This document shows positions 34,927-43,640 of a stretch of 64,000 nucleotides of DNA, piece after piece. Numbering within the stretch: position 1 is the first letter of the stretch; the number at the start of each line of letters is the position of its first letter. Both the position numbers and the translations under genes were made by a program. The stretch lies in NCBI RefSeq assembly GCF_022846435.1, contig NZ_AP025627.1:1894001-1958000 (forward strand), read 5' to 3'. The notes under the pieces were generated by a model. That model did not search any database and had not been told where the DNA came from. It saw only the letters and a list, made by a program, of their open reading frames with translations. The stretch comes from Parageobacillus sp. KH3-4. Its GTDB lineage: Bacteria > Bacillota > Bacilli > Bacillales > Anoxybacillaceae.

Positions 34927-37188
34927 CTAGTGCATAGAATTCGTCACCGCCACGAGCGCCGCCTGCCCAAGACTAATGCCGCCGTCGTTAGGCGGCACTC
35001 CTTCGCTGACCCATACGTGCATATCGCTTTCCAGAAACAACTCCTTCAAATCAGCTAACAAAAGCGAATTTTGAAATACCCCTCCGGATAACACAACCGT
35101 GTCAATCCCATAGGCCGCTCCTAAAGAACGAACACTTCTAAATACTCCCTCGGCGACGCTTCGATGAAACGCGCGTGCAATAACCGCCACATCTTTGCCG
35201 TTCAAACGATCCTCGATCATTTCTTTCAAAAGAGGGAGATAATCAAGCTCTTTTCCATCCCATGGAAAAGGGTATACCTTCTCTAACGGAGCTGTACGTG
35301 CTAAATGCTCCAGCCAAATGGCTGCCTGACCTTCAAACGAGATTGAGCCGGTGAATCCTAAAAGGGCAGCTGCTGCATCAAACAAACGCCCGACAGATGT
35401 CGTAGGAAAGGTGCGCAATTGTTTTTCTACCATCTTTACCGCCGTGAAAAAACGCTCAGGAAGCGAAAGCCGCTTTCCGATGTTGATGGCCAACTCCGGC
35501 TCATTCACAAAGAAACCAGCCAACGCTTGAATCGGCATGCGTGCTGCCGCGTCGCCGCCGGGAAGCATGGCATAACGAAGATGGCCCCGCCGTTCTAATC
35601 CTTTTCTGGCGCTTCCGACAAACAATTCGCCACCCCAGATCGCTCCATCGTCGCCAAAACCTGTCCCGTCAAAGGCTACTCCGATCACCCGTTTGTCCAA
35701 TGCATTTCGCTCCGCCAGCACGGACGCCACATGAGCTCGGTGGTGCTGAATGCCGATATGTTGATAAGCTTCTAGCCCCTGAGCAAAGGCGGTAGAACGA
35801 TAATCAGGATGAAGATCGTACGCTACGATCGTTTCCCCCAATGGAACATCATACATCGACAAAAGATCGTAGACCGTTTGCGCAAATGACATATATGCTT
35901 CGTATTTCATCAAATCTCCTAAATGCTGGCTAATGATCGCCTGTCCATTCACCACTAATGTGACAGTATTTTTTAAGTCGGATCCGACAGCAAGAATCGG
36001 CCGATCGCCGGGCAGTTGGGCAGCAGGAAGCGGCGCATACCCCCTCGCCCGCCGAAGTACGGTAGGGCCAAATGGGCTGACGCGAACAACGGAATCATCG
36101 ACGCGGCGGGCAATAGGCCGCTCTCCAATAAGCCACGCGTCCGCAATGCCTTCAAGCGCCTTGATCGCTTTGTCATCTTCATAGATGATGGGTTCACTGG
36201 AACGGTTAGCACTCGTCATCACAAGTACATGCGGCGCACCGAAGTGAAACAGCAAATGATGGAGAGGAGTGTATGGAAGCATTACCCCTAAATCGGAATT
36301 ATCGGGAGCTACTCCCGGCAGCAATCGGCGCGCCCTCGCCAACACGATTGGACAGGCGGAAGATGTAAGGAGCCCCTCTTCTTCCGCTGATATATCGATA
36401 AGGGTTTTTGCCGTCTCGATATCTTTCACCATCAAAGCAAACGGTTTTTCGCCGCGGCGTTTCCGCCTTCTAAGCTCCCATACCGCTTCTTCGTTTTCAG
36501 CATCGCACGCCAAATGATAGCCGCCAAGCCCTTTGATCGCTACAATGTGCCCGGTACGAAGGAGCTCTGCCGTTTTTTCAATCGCTTTTTCATCACGATA
36601 CATTCCCCCCTCCTGCCACCGCACATAATAATGAGGACCGCATTCGGGGCAAGCAGTCGGCTGCGCATGAAACCGGCGGTCCGCCGGGTCATGATATTCC
36701 GCCGAACAAGCCGGACACATAGGCCACGCGCGCATCGTCGTATAAGGACGGTCATACGGAAGACGTTCAATGACAGTATAGCGAGGGCCGCAATCTGTGC
36801 AATTGATGTACGGATAAAGATAGCGGCGGTTAACCGGATCGAACAGTTCGGACAAACATGCCGAACAGACCGCAAGATCAGCAGGAATATGCACCGTCGG
36901 CCGATCATGGCGCATGCTTGCCGAAATTTCAAAATCAGCTGCTCCTTGTATAGCCGCATCTTTGATTTCCAAATGGATTATTTTGGCTGAAGCAGGAGGA
37001 CGCTCCGTAATTTCTCGAACAAATTGTTGAATGGAGCCGGCATCCCCCTCCACATGAATCTCCACACCGCTTTCTCCATTGCGCACCCATCCGCTGAGTC
37101 CCCACCGCTTTGCTGTACGAAAGACAAAAGGACGAAAACCAACCCCCTGCACAACACCATAAATGCGAATACGCTGCGCTATTTTCAT
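34927..37188 (-). CDS. hypF: carbamoyltransferase HypF
   Basis: About 753 residues from the ATG at 37188 (RBS AGGTGG). HypF uses carbamoyl phosphate and ATP to make the thiocarboxamide on HypE that becomes the cyanide ligands of the NiFe active site. Domains in order: acylphosphatase (RIYGVVQGVGFRPFV), two zinc knuckles (CSACLSELFDP, INCTDCGPRYT, CPACSAEY, CPECGPHY), a Sua5/YrdC-like domain (GLGGYHLACDA), and a Kae1-like C-terminal domain (HHRAHVASVLAER, DGTGFGDDGAIWGGE). Last gene of the hydrogenase locus, separated by 345 bases. Confidence 0.95.
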   Translation of the reverse strand: MKIAQRIRIYGVVQGVGFRPFVFRTAKRWGLSGWVRNGESGVEIHVEGDAGSIQQFVREITERPPASAKIIHLEIKDAAIQGAADFEISASMRHDRPTVHIPADLAVCSACLSELFDPVNRRYLYPYINCTDCGPRYTVIERLPYDRPYTTMRAWPMCPACSAEYHDPADRRFHAQPTACPECGPHYYVRWQEGGMYRDEKAIEKTAELLRTGHIVAIKGLGGYHLACDAENEEAVWELRRRKRRGEKPFALMVKDIETAKTLIDISAEEEGLLTSSACPIVLARARRLLPGVAPDNSDLGVMLPYTPLHHLLFHFGAPHVLVMTSANRSSEPIIYEDDKAIKALEGIADAWLIGERPIARRVDDSVVRVSPFGPTVLRRARGYAPLPAAQLPGDRPILAVGSDLKNTVTLVVNGQAIISQHLGDLMKYEAYMSFAQTVYDLLSMYDVPLGETIVAYDLHPDYRSTAFAQGLEAYQHIGIQHHRAHVASVLAERNALDKRVIGVAFDGTGFGDDGAIWGGELFVGSARKGLERRGHLRYAMLPGGDAAARMPIQALAGFFVNEPELAINIGKRLSLPERFFTAVKMVEKQLRTFPTTSVGRLFDAAAALLGFTGSISFEGQAAIWLEHLARTAPLEKVYPFPWDGKELDYLPLLKEMIEDRLNGKDVAVIARAFHRSVAEGVFRSVRSLGAAYGIDTVVLSGGVFQNSLLLADLKELFLESDMHVWVSEGVPPNDGGISLGQAALVAVTNSMH

Positions 37189-37533
37189 GATAAACCACCT
37201 GCTTTCACTTCGTTTTGAAGCTGGAGTGGGCAATTCCTCCTAACTAACAAGCGAACGAATCTTTGCGAACCATCCTAACCTTGAATAAGAACGCCTTGTA
37301 CGTTGAACTTGATACGCCGGCGCACAGCCTCGTTCTCGCATTCGATTCACACAAGACACATGATGGTGGAAGATTTTACGCGACAGATCTTTTCCAGCTC
37401 CGCACCTTTCGATTCGCAGAGCAGCCCTGCACAAGGTTGTTCGTTTGTTTCGACAAAAGAAAAGGCGATTTATCTCCCGTTTTCTTTCACTAGGCCGCAC
37501 CTTGCCCAATTAGAAGTGGAGTCCTATCGCCTA
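37189..37533. other. intergenic gap inside the hyp cluster
   Basis: Several frames are open but none has a binding site or recognisable protein. It separates hypF from the rest and may contain its own promoter. Confidence 0.35.
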
Positions 37534-37788
37534 TTAAAATAAAGATTCGTCTTCGTTTGCGGACGGCAAAGCAACCATGCATCCGCGACCGGAAACCCCT
37601 ACTTGAATGACTCGCCCATTTTCCACTAAGACGGGAACAGTTCCTCCTCCCGTCAAAACGATAAGCTGCTTTAACGCCTCTTTGTCTTCTTCGACATCAT
37701 ACTCTACAAATTCTTTTCCGTCCCATAACAAACTTTCTCGCAATTCCCTCGTATAAGGACATCCTTTCGCACCATAAAGTTCTAGCAT
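37534..37788 (-). CDS. UXX-star glutaredoxin-like protein (cysteine form)
   Basis: 84 residues. The ATG at 37788 is chosen because GGAGG directly abuts the earlier ATG at 37800 and cannot serve it. The glutaredoxin-type motif is GAKGCPYTRELRESL; then EYDVEEDKEALKQL, the cis-proline TGGGTVPVLVENG and the end VGVSGRGCMVALP. This matches the UXX-star family, in which some members carry selenocysteine at the first position; here the codon is an ordinary cysteine. Members often sit in hydrogenase or metal-cofactor loci. Role in maturation is not known. Confidence 0.75.
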   Translation of the reverse strand: MLELYGAKGCPYTRELRESLLWDGKEFVEYDVEEDKEALKQLIVLTGGGTVPVLVENGRVIQVGVSGRGCMVALPSANEDESLF

Positions 37789-37841
37789 CCTTATTTTCAT
37801 CCTCCAAAGAGAGATTATTATATAAGAATTCTCATGATTGA

Positions 37842-38876
37842 CTAACAGATGCGTGGCAGCGGGTCGCCGATAAGCATATCAATCATTCGCGTTCCTCCAT
37901 ACCGGGAACGTGCTAAAACTACTTTCTTTGGTTCTGCTTGTATTTCACCAATACGCCGCGCATCCTCTCCGCCTGGCATGCTTCTAAGCGCTTTTAATGC
38001 GATATCGGCGTATTCCGGTGAAACGACGGCGAGAAACTGTCCTTCATTGGCAATATGAAGGGGATCCAATCCTAAAATTTCACAGGCACCGCGTACCACA
38101 GGACGTACTGGAATCTCCTCTTCATCGAGCATAACAGCCACCTGAGCGTCCCTCGCCAATTCGTTTAATGCCGTCGCTACACCTCCTCGGGTCGGGTCGC
38201 GCAACCATCGCAACCCCGGAGCCGCCGCCTCAATAAGCGCCGATACAAACGGCCAGAGCGGACGAGTATCGGAAGTAAGATCGGCTTCCAAATCCAATTC
38301 TCCTCTAGCCAAGAGAACGGTAATCCCATGGTCTCCAATCGGACCAGACAGAATGACTTGATCACCCGGTTGAACGTTTTTGGCCGAAAGAGAAACACGC
38401 GGATCTGTGATGCCGATACCGGCAGTAGTGATGAACAGGCCGTCCGCTTTTCCGTGCTCCACTACTTTCGTATCGCCCCCGACCACAGGCACTCCAGCGC
38501 GTTGAGCCGCCTTAGCTATAGCCGCCACTTCCCGTTCCAGCTCCGCCGTTGCCAACCCCGCTTCTAAAATAAGTGTAGTCACCAAAGCCAGCGGTCTGGC
38601 TCCTCCCATCGCCAAATCGTTTATCGTTCCATTGACGGCAAGTTCGCCGATAGACCCTCCTGGAAAGACTCGTGGATTGACAACAAAGCTATCTGCAGTA
38701 AACGCCAAGCGGCGCCCATCTGCGTCAATATACGCAGCGTCATTTAATTCTGCCGGCTTGTCCCCCATCATATAAGGAACTAATAGCCCTTCGATCAGTC
38801 TTCGGCTGGCTTTCCCACCGGCGCCATGAGCCAATTCAATGCAAGAATCAGTAAAATGCACTTTGGCAGTCTTCAT
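37842..38876 (-). CDS. hypE: hydrogenase maturation protein HypE
   Basis: 344 residues, RBS AAGGAAGG. HypE dehydrates the HypF-made thiocarboxamide to thiocyanate and passes cyanide to iron on HypC-HypD. Visible AIR-synthase-like blocks: ELAHGAGGKASRRLI, FTADSFVVNPRVFPGGSIGELAVNGTIND, VGGDTKVVEHG, and RDPTRGGVATALNELA. The catalytic C-terminal cysteine is the final residue (DPLPRIC), as in the PRIC tail of the family. Downstream of the nickel permease gene. Confidence 0.96.
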   Translation of the reverse strand: MKTAKVHFTDSCIELAHGAGGKASRRLIEGLLVPYMMGDKPAELNDAAYIDADGRRLAFTADSFVVNPRVFPGGSIGELAVNGTINDLAMGGARPLALVTTLILEAGLATAELEREVAAIAKAAQRAGVPVVGGDTKVVEHGKADGLFITTAGIGITDPRVSLSAKNVQPGDQVILSGPIGDHGITVLLARGELDLEADLTSDTRPLWPFVSALIEAAAPGLRWLRDPTRGGVATALNELARDAQVAVMLDEEEIPVRPVVRGACEILGLDPLHIANEGQFLAVVSPEYADIALKALRSMPGGEDARRIGEIQAEPKKVVLARSRYGGTRMIDMLIGDPLPRIC

Positions 38877-38908
38877 GTTCCTTCCTTCCTTTCTTCTTGA
38901 TGCAACGA

Positions 38909-39598
38909 TTATTTAAGAAATTCGGGAAAAATCTCCCAGATCATATAACTACCGAACAATAAGCTGATAACCCCTGCCGCCGCCCGAATTCGAAAACGTA
39001 TCGTGTTTCGCTTCGCTACCATCGTAAGAGCCGGCGCAGCGATGCATAATGTCATCGCAAACATCCCAAAGACTGTACCCAAACCGAAAATCAAAAGCCA
39101 AAAGATCGCCATTTCTAAGCTTGGTGAAGCTTGCATGGCGAGCACAGCGACGGCACCGCTTCCCGCAAGGCCATGCACGAGGCCGAACCCGAAAGTGATC
39201 CATTGCCGGCGCTCCAATTTCACCGTCGGATGGCGGTGTCCAGGACGATGAAAATGCGCGTGGATCGTTTCATCATGCGAATGAACGTCATAATGGACAC
39301 GCTCTTTGATCACTTTCCAAAGCGTAGTCACACCGAGCAAGATAAGAAGAATCCCTACCCCCGCATCAACAAGGCTCTCAAAAAACGGAGGGATTTCTAA
39401 ATGTAAGATTAATAGCGGAAGCCCGACAAAAGCGATCGGAATTAAGTGTCCTATCCCCCAAATAAAACCAAGCTGGGCGGCAGGCCAAAGTCTCCGTTCT
39501 TCGGAGACGAGAGTCGAAACAGCTACGACATGATCGGGGTCTAATGAATGACGGACCCCAAGAAAAAGAGCAACTCCAAGCAGGACAAGCCAATCCAT
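38909..39598 (-). CDS. nickel/cobalt permease-like (NiCoT/UreH family)
   Basis: About 229 residues from the ATG at 39598 (GGAG upstream, 19 bases after hypD's stop). The first helix carries RHSLDPDHVVAVSTL, the HX4DH-type metal signature of NiCoT/UreH transporters. A histidine-rich cytoplasmic loop follows (HSHDETIHAHFHRPGHRHP), then FGFGLVHGLAGSGAVAVL. Six membrane helices. Its place between hypD and hypE makes nickel supply for the hydrogenase the obvious role; UreH-type annotation reflects the urease paralogues. Confidence 0.85.
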   Translation of the reverse strand: MDWLVLLGVALFLGVRHSLDPDHVVAVSTLVSEERRLWPAAQLGFIWGIGHLIPIAFVGLPLLILHLEIPPFFESLVDAGVGILLILLGVTTLWKVIKERVHYDVHSHDETIHAHFHRPGHRHPTVKLERRQWITFGFGLVHGLAGSGAVAVLAMQASPSLEMAIFWLLIFGLGTVFGMFAMTLCIAAPALTMVAKRNTIRFRIRAAAGVISLLFGSYMIWEIFPEFLK

Positions 39599-39617
39599 AA
39601 AAATATCTCCTTCCCTT

Positions 39618-40739
39618 TTATTTCCCCACTGCATCTTGCAAATGAACGTAATGGTAATAGGCAGCGCATGCTCCTTCCGATGACACCATGAGAGCTCCTA
39701 CAGGATGTTCCGGAGTGCATTCTTTGCCAAACAGTTTGCATTGCTGTGGTTTTAACACGCCTTTTAATACTTCGCCACACTGCGCCATTTGCGGATCGTT
39801 CACGCGAGCTCCCTCGACTTGGAAACGAACTTCCGCATCCCACTTGGCGAATTCAGGGCGCAATTTTAGCGCAGACTGCGGAATAGTCCCAAGTCCCCTC
39901 CATTCGAAAAGAGGTCGAACTTCAAAAACTTCTTTCATGATGTCAAGCGCAGAAATATTTCCTTTATATGGAACGACACGACTATATTGATTTTCCACTT
40001 CAAACCGCCCTTCGCGCATTTGCTTCACAAGCATGAGGATCGATTGCAATAAATCCAGCGGTTCAAAACCGGAGATGACTATAGGTTTTCGGTATTTTTT
40101 CGCGATAAATTCATAAGGACGGGCGCCGATTACCGATGACACATGACCAGGTCCAATAAACCCGTCAATGCGCATATCCGGAGAATCCAAAATCGCCTGA
40201 ATCGCCGGTATAATCAGGACGTGATTGGAAAATACGGAAAAATTGGACACATCCAGTTCACGAGCGCGCATCAGCGTCAATGCCGTTGACGGAGCGGTCG
40301 TTTCAAAACCAATCGCAAACAGCACAACTTGCCGATCAGGATGATCCATCGCTATTTTTAAAGCATCTAAAGGAGAATAAACCATACGGATATCGGCCCC
40401 TCTAGCTTTTAGTTCGAGAGGCGTTCCATGTTTCCCGGGAACGCGCATCACATCACCGAAAGCGGTAAAAATCACGTTCGGCTGCTGGGCAATAGATAGC
40501 CCATCGTCCATGCGTCCCATTGGGAGAACACAAACAGGGCATCCCGGTCCATGAACAAGTTCAATATTTTCCGGCAACAGATTTTGCAATCCAAATCGAA
40601 AAATAGAAAAGGTATGTCCTCCGCAAACTTCCATAAAACGATAATGATAATTTGGATCAACGAGACGGCGGATTTCTTCCGATATCTTGCGGATTAATTC
40701 CGGGTCGCGAAACTCATCAACATATTTCATCGTCGCCAT
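39618..40739 (-). CDS. hypD: hydrogenase maturation protein HypD
   Basis: 373 residues, RBS GGGGGTG. HypD is a 4Fe-4S protein on which Fe(CN)2CO is assembled together with HypC. Family blocks: MEVCGGHTFSIFRFGL (catalytic cysteine), LVHGPGCPVCVLP, FAIGFETTAPSTALTL, GFIGPGHVSSVIG, and C-terminal cluster cysteines in MAQCGEVLKG and QQCKLFGKECTPEHPVGALMVSSEGACAAYY. Complete. Confidence 0.96.
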   Translation of the reverse strand: MATMKYVDEFRDPELIRKISEEIRRLVDPNYHYRFMEVCGGHTFSIFRFGLQNLLPENIELVHGPGCPVCVLPMGRMDDGLSIAQQPNVIFTAFGDVMRVPGKHGTPLELKARGADIRMVYSPLDALKIAMDHPDRQVVLFAIGFETTAPSTALTLMRARELDVSNFSVFSNHVLIIPAIQAILDSPDMRIDGFIGPGHVSSVIGARPYEFIAKKYRKPIVISGFEPLDLLQSILMLVKQMREGRFEVENQYSRVVPYKGNISALDIMKEVFEVRPLFEWRGLGTIPQSALKLRPEFAKWDAEVRFQVEGARVNDPQMAQCGEVLKGVLKPQQCKLFGKECTPEHPVGALMVSSEGACAAYYHYVHLQDAVGK

Positions 40740-40859
40740 TCAATTACACCCCCCATATTCGGATCATAGTGCCCCCTCTGCATGCATATCGGGTCATCAT
40801 TGACCAACAATCTTCCTTTTGTCTCATCAAGCCTGCAACGTGTGTGTTCATTCATATGT

Positions 40860-41141
40860 TCAAATTCTTTCTTTATCAAATTGGTAACCTTTCACTTCCT
40901 CTATCGCTTCGTCCGATTCATCTAACATGCTAAGCAATTTCAGTTGTTCACTCGCTTGTTCTTCACTGATTTTACTCATCGCAAATCCAACATGAATGAG
41001 CACCCAGTCTCCAAGAAAGAGGCGCTCATTTTTCAATAAATCAATGTTAATTTTGCGACGCACACCGCAAACATCCACCACAGCATAATGATGATCATCA
41101 TCAAACATTTCTACAATTTGCCCTGGAATAGCCAAACACAT
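40860..41141 (-). CDS. hypC: hydrogenase maturation chaperone HypC
   Basis: About 93 residues from the ATG at 41141, fixed by GGGAGGGACG and by the family's obligate N-terminal MCLAIPG. The second-position cysteine binds the Fe(CN)2CO unit. GDWVLIHVGFAMSKIS is the conserved helix/strand junction. HypC shuttles the iron unit from HypD to the large subunit. There is a 120-base gap to hypD, without a clear terminator. Confidence 0.95.
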   Translation of the reverse strand: MCLAIPGQIVEMFDDDHHYAVVDVCGVRRKINIDLLKNERLFLGDWVLIHVGFAMSKISEEQASEQLKLLSMLDESDEAIEEVKGYQFDKERI

Positions 41142-41306
41142 GGATGCGTCCCTCCCATTTTGTAATAAATTCGAAATTTCAGATGTTTCATTTTGCATAT
41201 AATTAAAATAAAAAGCAAGAGTTCATCCGAAAACGATGAAAATCTTCCTTGAAATCTTATAGATTGGCAGTTTCCTCAATTTCTTACTCTCTATGTTTAA
41301 TACCAT

Positions 41307-42407
41307 TTACACGAATTCAAGACGCCAAATGATGACACGGTTATTTCCTGAATCAGCGATGGCCAGCCGATGTTGATGACACCAAATCCCGTACGGCCAG
41401 CATAGTGAATCCCTTGTTACGGCTTGCCAGCGGTTTTCTCCCATTCCTTCGAAATCCGCCTGACCAATAACGTACGAAGCAGGATGATACGCGCCTTTTC
41501 GCGGCAACTCAGTAAAAAGAAGGATGCGGCTGTTGGCCGTATCTGCCACTGCAAGCAAATTGCCGCATAGTGCGATCCCGTAAGGAAACCGGAGTCGCCG
41601 AGGGCCTTGCGGGACATGGGGAAGTTCAAATGACTGAGTAAAATCTTGTTGACCGAGAACTAAATCAGCTGGCCGGTCTATCTCTGGAGACGGCGTATAA
41701 CCGAGGACGCGGTGATTGCCTGCATCCGCAACATATAACGTATTTCCATCGCCGGCAATGGCGTGAGGCCAGCGATATGTATCCATTCCTACGCCTTTTC
41801 CCCGATTTTCGCTGTTCACATAACCATTGGGTTGTCCAAGAATCAAATCGGGAACACGTCCATCTTCAGGTAAACCTTTCCATCCTAAAACTCTACGATT
41901 TCCCGTATCCGCTACGTAAAACCATCCATTCATATAAGCAAAACCATATGGCCAATAAAATCCGGTCGGACTGACTTTCCCTCCCCGATTAGGGGATGTT
42001 CCCGACAAATCGGCCTGTCCCAAGACATAATCGGGAGGCTGGTTATTTATTTTCGGCAATGTTTCCCAAATGAGCAGACGATGGTGCCACGCATCTGCGA
42101 CAAATAACATTCCTTCAATGACAGCAACGCCAGTTGGGAGATGAAACAGTTTTGGTCCCTCTGTTTCAAAATCATGCTGACCTAAAACGATGTCAGCCGG
42201 CGCATGATCGTTTTCCGGCCAGCCGTACCAAATGAGCACGCGATGGTTGCCGCTGTCGGCCACTATCACAACATGATCGTCTATATACACTCCCCTCGGT
42301 GCATAAAGATGAATCCGGTTTGGCTGGGCTGGAGGCAATGTAAGACCGCCGGGAGCCGGTCCCCCCAACCACCGCTCGGGATAAGCGTTCAGCCTAATCG
42401 TATCCAT
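41307..42407 (-). CDS. NHL-repeat beta-propeller protein of the hydrogenase locus
   Basis: 366 residues from the ATG at 42407 (GGAGG ten bases upstream), overlapping the preceding stop by 19 bases. At least five NHL-type blades with the pattern APRGVYIDDHVVIVADSGNHRVLIW, LFHLPTGVAVIEGMLFVADAWHHRLLIW and YWPYGFAYMNGWFYVADTGNRRVLGW, spaced by PDYVLGQADL segments. No signal peptide, so cytoplasmic. NHL proteins accompany group 2a hydrogenases, including the mycobacterial Huc cluster, and may be a docking scaffold. Function not established. Confidence 0.85.
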   Translation of the reverse strand: MDTIRLNAYPERWLGGPAPGGLTLPPAQPNRIHLYAPRGVYIDDHVVIVADSGNHRVLIWYGWPENDHAPADIVLGQHDFETEGPKLFHLPTGVAVIEGMLFVADAWHHRLLIWETLPKINNQPPDYVLGQADLSGTSPNRGGKVSPTGFYWPYGFAYMNGWFYVADTGNRRVLGWKGLPEDGRVPDLILGQPNGYVNSENRGKGVGMDTYRWPHAIAGDGNTLYVADAGNHRVLGYTPSPEIDRPADLVLGQQDFTQSFELPHVPQGPRRLRFPYGIALCGNLLAVADTANSRILLFTELPRKGAYHPASYVIGQADFEGMGENRWQAVTRDSLCWPYGIWCHQHRLAIADSGNNRVIIWRLEFV

Positions 42408-43240
42408 ATTTTCTGATCCTCCACCCGCACTGGAAATGGTTCTAGTTGCACGTGAGGGGCCGTCATGCATTCCCCGGTGGATAAATCAAAACGGAAGCCA
42501 TGCCATGGACAAGTAATAACCGATCCATCCACCAGTCTTCCGTCAAGAGGCATCCCCATATGAGGACACTGATTGCGAAATGCCATTACTTTTCCATCCA
42601 TGCGCACTAGCAAAACGTCATGTTCCTCATACGAAAAGCGAGCAGGGCGCCCTTCTTCCAATTCCGAGACGGATGGTCCTTGCACCCATCCATTTTGTTC
42701 TAAATTTCCAGTGTCACCCATAATATGCGATGGCAAGTAGCCGGAGACCGCTTCCTCTTCGACCATGACGACATTTTCAATTTCTGGAACGCGGGCTTTA
42801 ATCGCTTCCTCAACCCCGTTTTTTAGCGTCACAGCAGATAGCGAACAACCGGAACAGGCTCCTTGGAGGCGGACATAAACCGTCTTTCCTTCCACTTTAA
42901 CTAGTTCTACGCCACCGCCATGCGAACGCATATAAGGACGCACTTCTTCAAGCGCAGCAGTGACACGGGTAAACAAATCTTGTTTAATGATTCCGTGCAA
43001 CAAAAACATCGCATAAATAGAAGGGTCTTCTACCGCCTTTAGCAGCAATTCTTTTCCCTCCTCCGTTTCACGAAACGTACGGACGAGCTTTCTAAGAGCA
43101 TGTTCATGAAACGCTTCGATGGCTTTTTTTAATTCCATCGCCTTCATCCGAGCATCTTCTGGCAGTCCCTTAATCGAGTCCAACGCCCGGTCCACCCGTT
43201 CGGCCAAAGCTTGAAAGTCCTCTTCTTGCTGAACTTTCAT
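42389..43240 (-). CDS. NifU-C/Rieske fusion protein (candidate electron carrier)
   Basis: 283 residues, three parts. Residues 1-88 are helical and of unknown role. Residues 89-160 are a NifU C-terminal domain with Cys129 and Cys132 in LQGACSGCSLSAVTL. Residues 185-283 form a Rieske 2Fe-2S domain with Cys225-His227 (CPHMG) and Cys244-His247 (CPWHGF). Such fusions are found with group 2a hydrogenases and are candidates for passing electrons towards the quinone pool. Overlaps the NHL gene, and follows the 125-aa gene by two bases, so coupled. Cytoplasmic. Confidence 0.88.
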   Translation of the reverse strand: MKVQQEEDFQALAERVDRALDSIKGLPEDARMKAMELKKAIEAFHEHALRKLVRTFRETEEGKELLLKAVEDPSIYAMFLLHGIIKQDLFTRVTAALEEVRPYMRSHGGGVELVKVEGKTVYVRLQGACSGCSLSAVTLKNGVEEAIKARVPEIENVVMVEEEAVSGYLPSHIMGDTGNLEQNGWVQGPSVSELEEGRPARFSYEEHDVLLVRMDGKVMAFRNQCPHMGMPLDGRLVDGSVITCPWHGFRFDLSTGECMTAPHVQLEPFPVRVEDQKIWIRLG

Positions 43241-43242
43241 GA

Positions 43243-43620
43243 TTACTCACCTCCAAAAGCCAACGTTTGCTCAAGCGCTTCTTCAGTTTTCCGATGCAAT
43301 AAAGCGGCAAATGTTTGTTTGGCCATCTCCTGCAACATTTCTCCAACCGTCACACGTTCAGCAATGTTAGAAAGATCATGGACACGCTGATTAGCCAAAG
43401 CCTGCAAAATCAAGCAAGAACCCGCCGGATTATCAAGGAGAGCGTCGCGAAAGAAAGCGTCCACAAATTCGTTCAGCCATATTCCTTCTCCTTGAGGATT
43501 CGTGCGGAGCCGTTCTAGCGCTTTTTGCGCCCCTTCATTGCGCTGGATAATGCGTTCACTAAAACGGTCAACCGCCATAGCCAACAAAAGGTTAACGTAT
43601 TGTTGCTCATGGGGATTCAT
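43243..43620 (-). CDS. hydrogenase-locus protein, 125 aa, unknown
   Basis: Helical, acidic protein (MNPHEQQYVNLLLAMAVDRFSERIIQRN..., FVDAFFRDALLDNPAG) without cysteine pairs or membrane segments. RBS GGGAAGG-type before the ATG. Tight spacing to the Rieske fusion downstream and the TPR gene upstream marks it as an operon member. No domain recognised. Confidence 0.7.
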   Translation of the reverse strand: MNPHEQQYVNLLLAMAVDRFSERIIQRNEGAQKALERLRTNPQGEGIWLNEFVDAFFRDALLDNPAGSCLILQALANQRVHDLSNIAERVTVGEMLQEMAKQTFAALLHRKTEEALEQTLAFGGE

Positions 43621-43640
43621 GCTACCCTTCCTCTCTCATT

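Noticed and set aside
37240-37509. Gene between the UXX-star gene and hypF
   Set aside because: Open frames on both strands but no binding site, biased amino-acid content and no recognisable motif.
37534-37788. Selenoprotein
   Set aside because: The active-site codon is a cysteine codon, with no in-frame TGA there.
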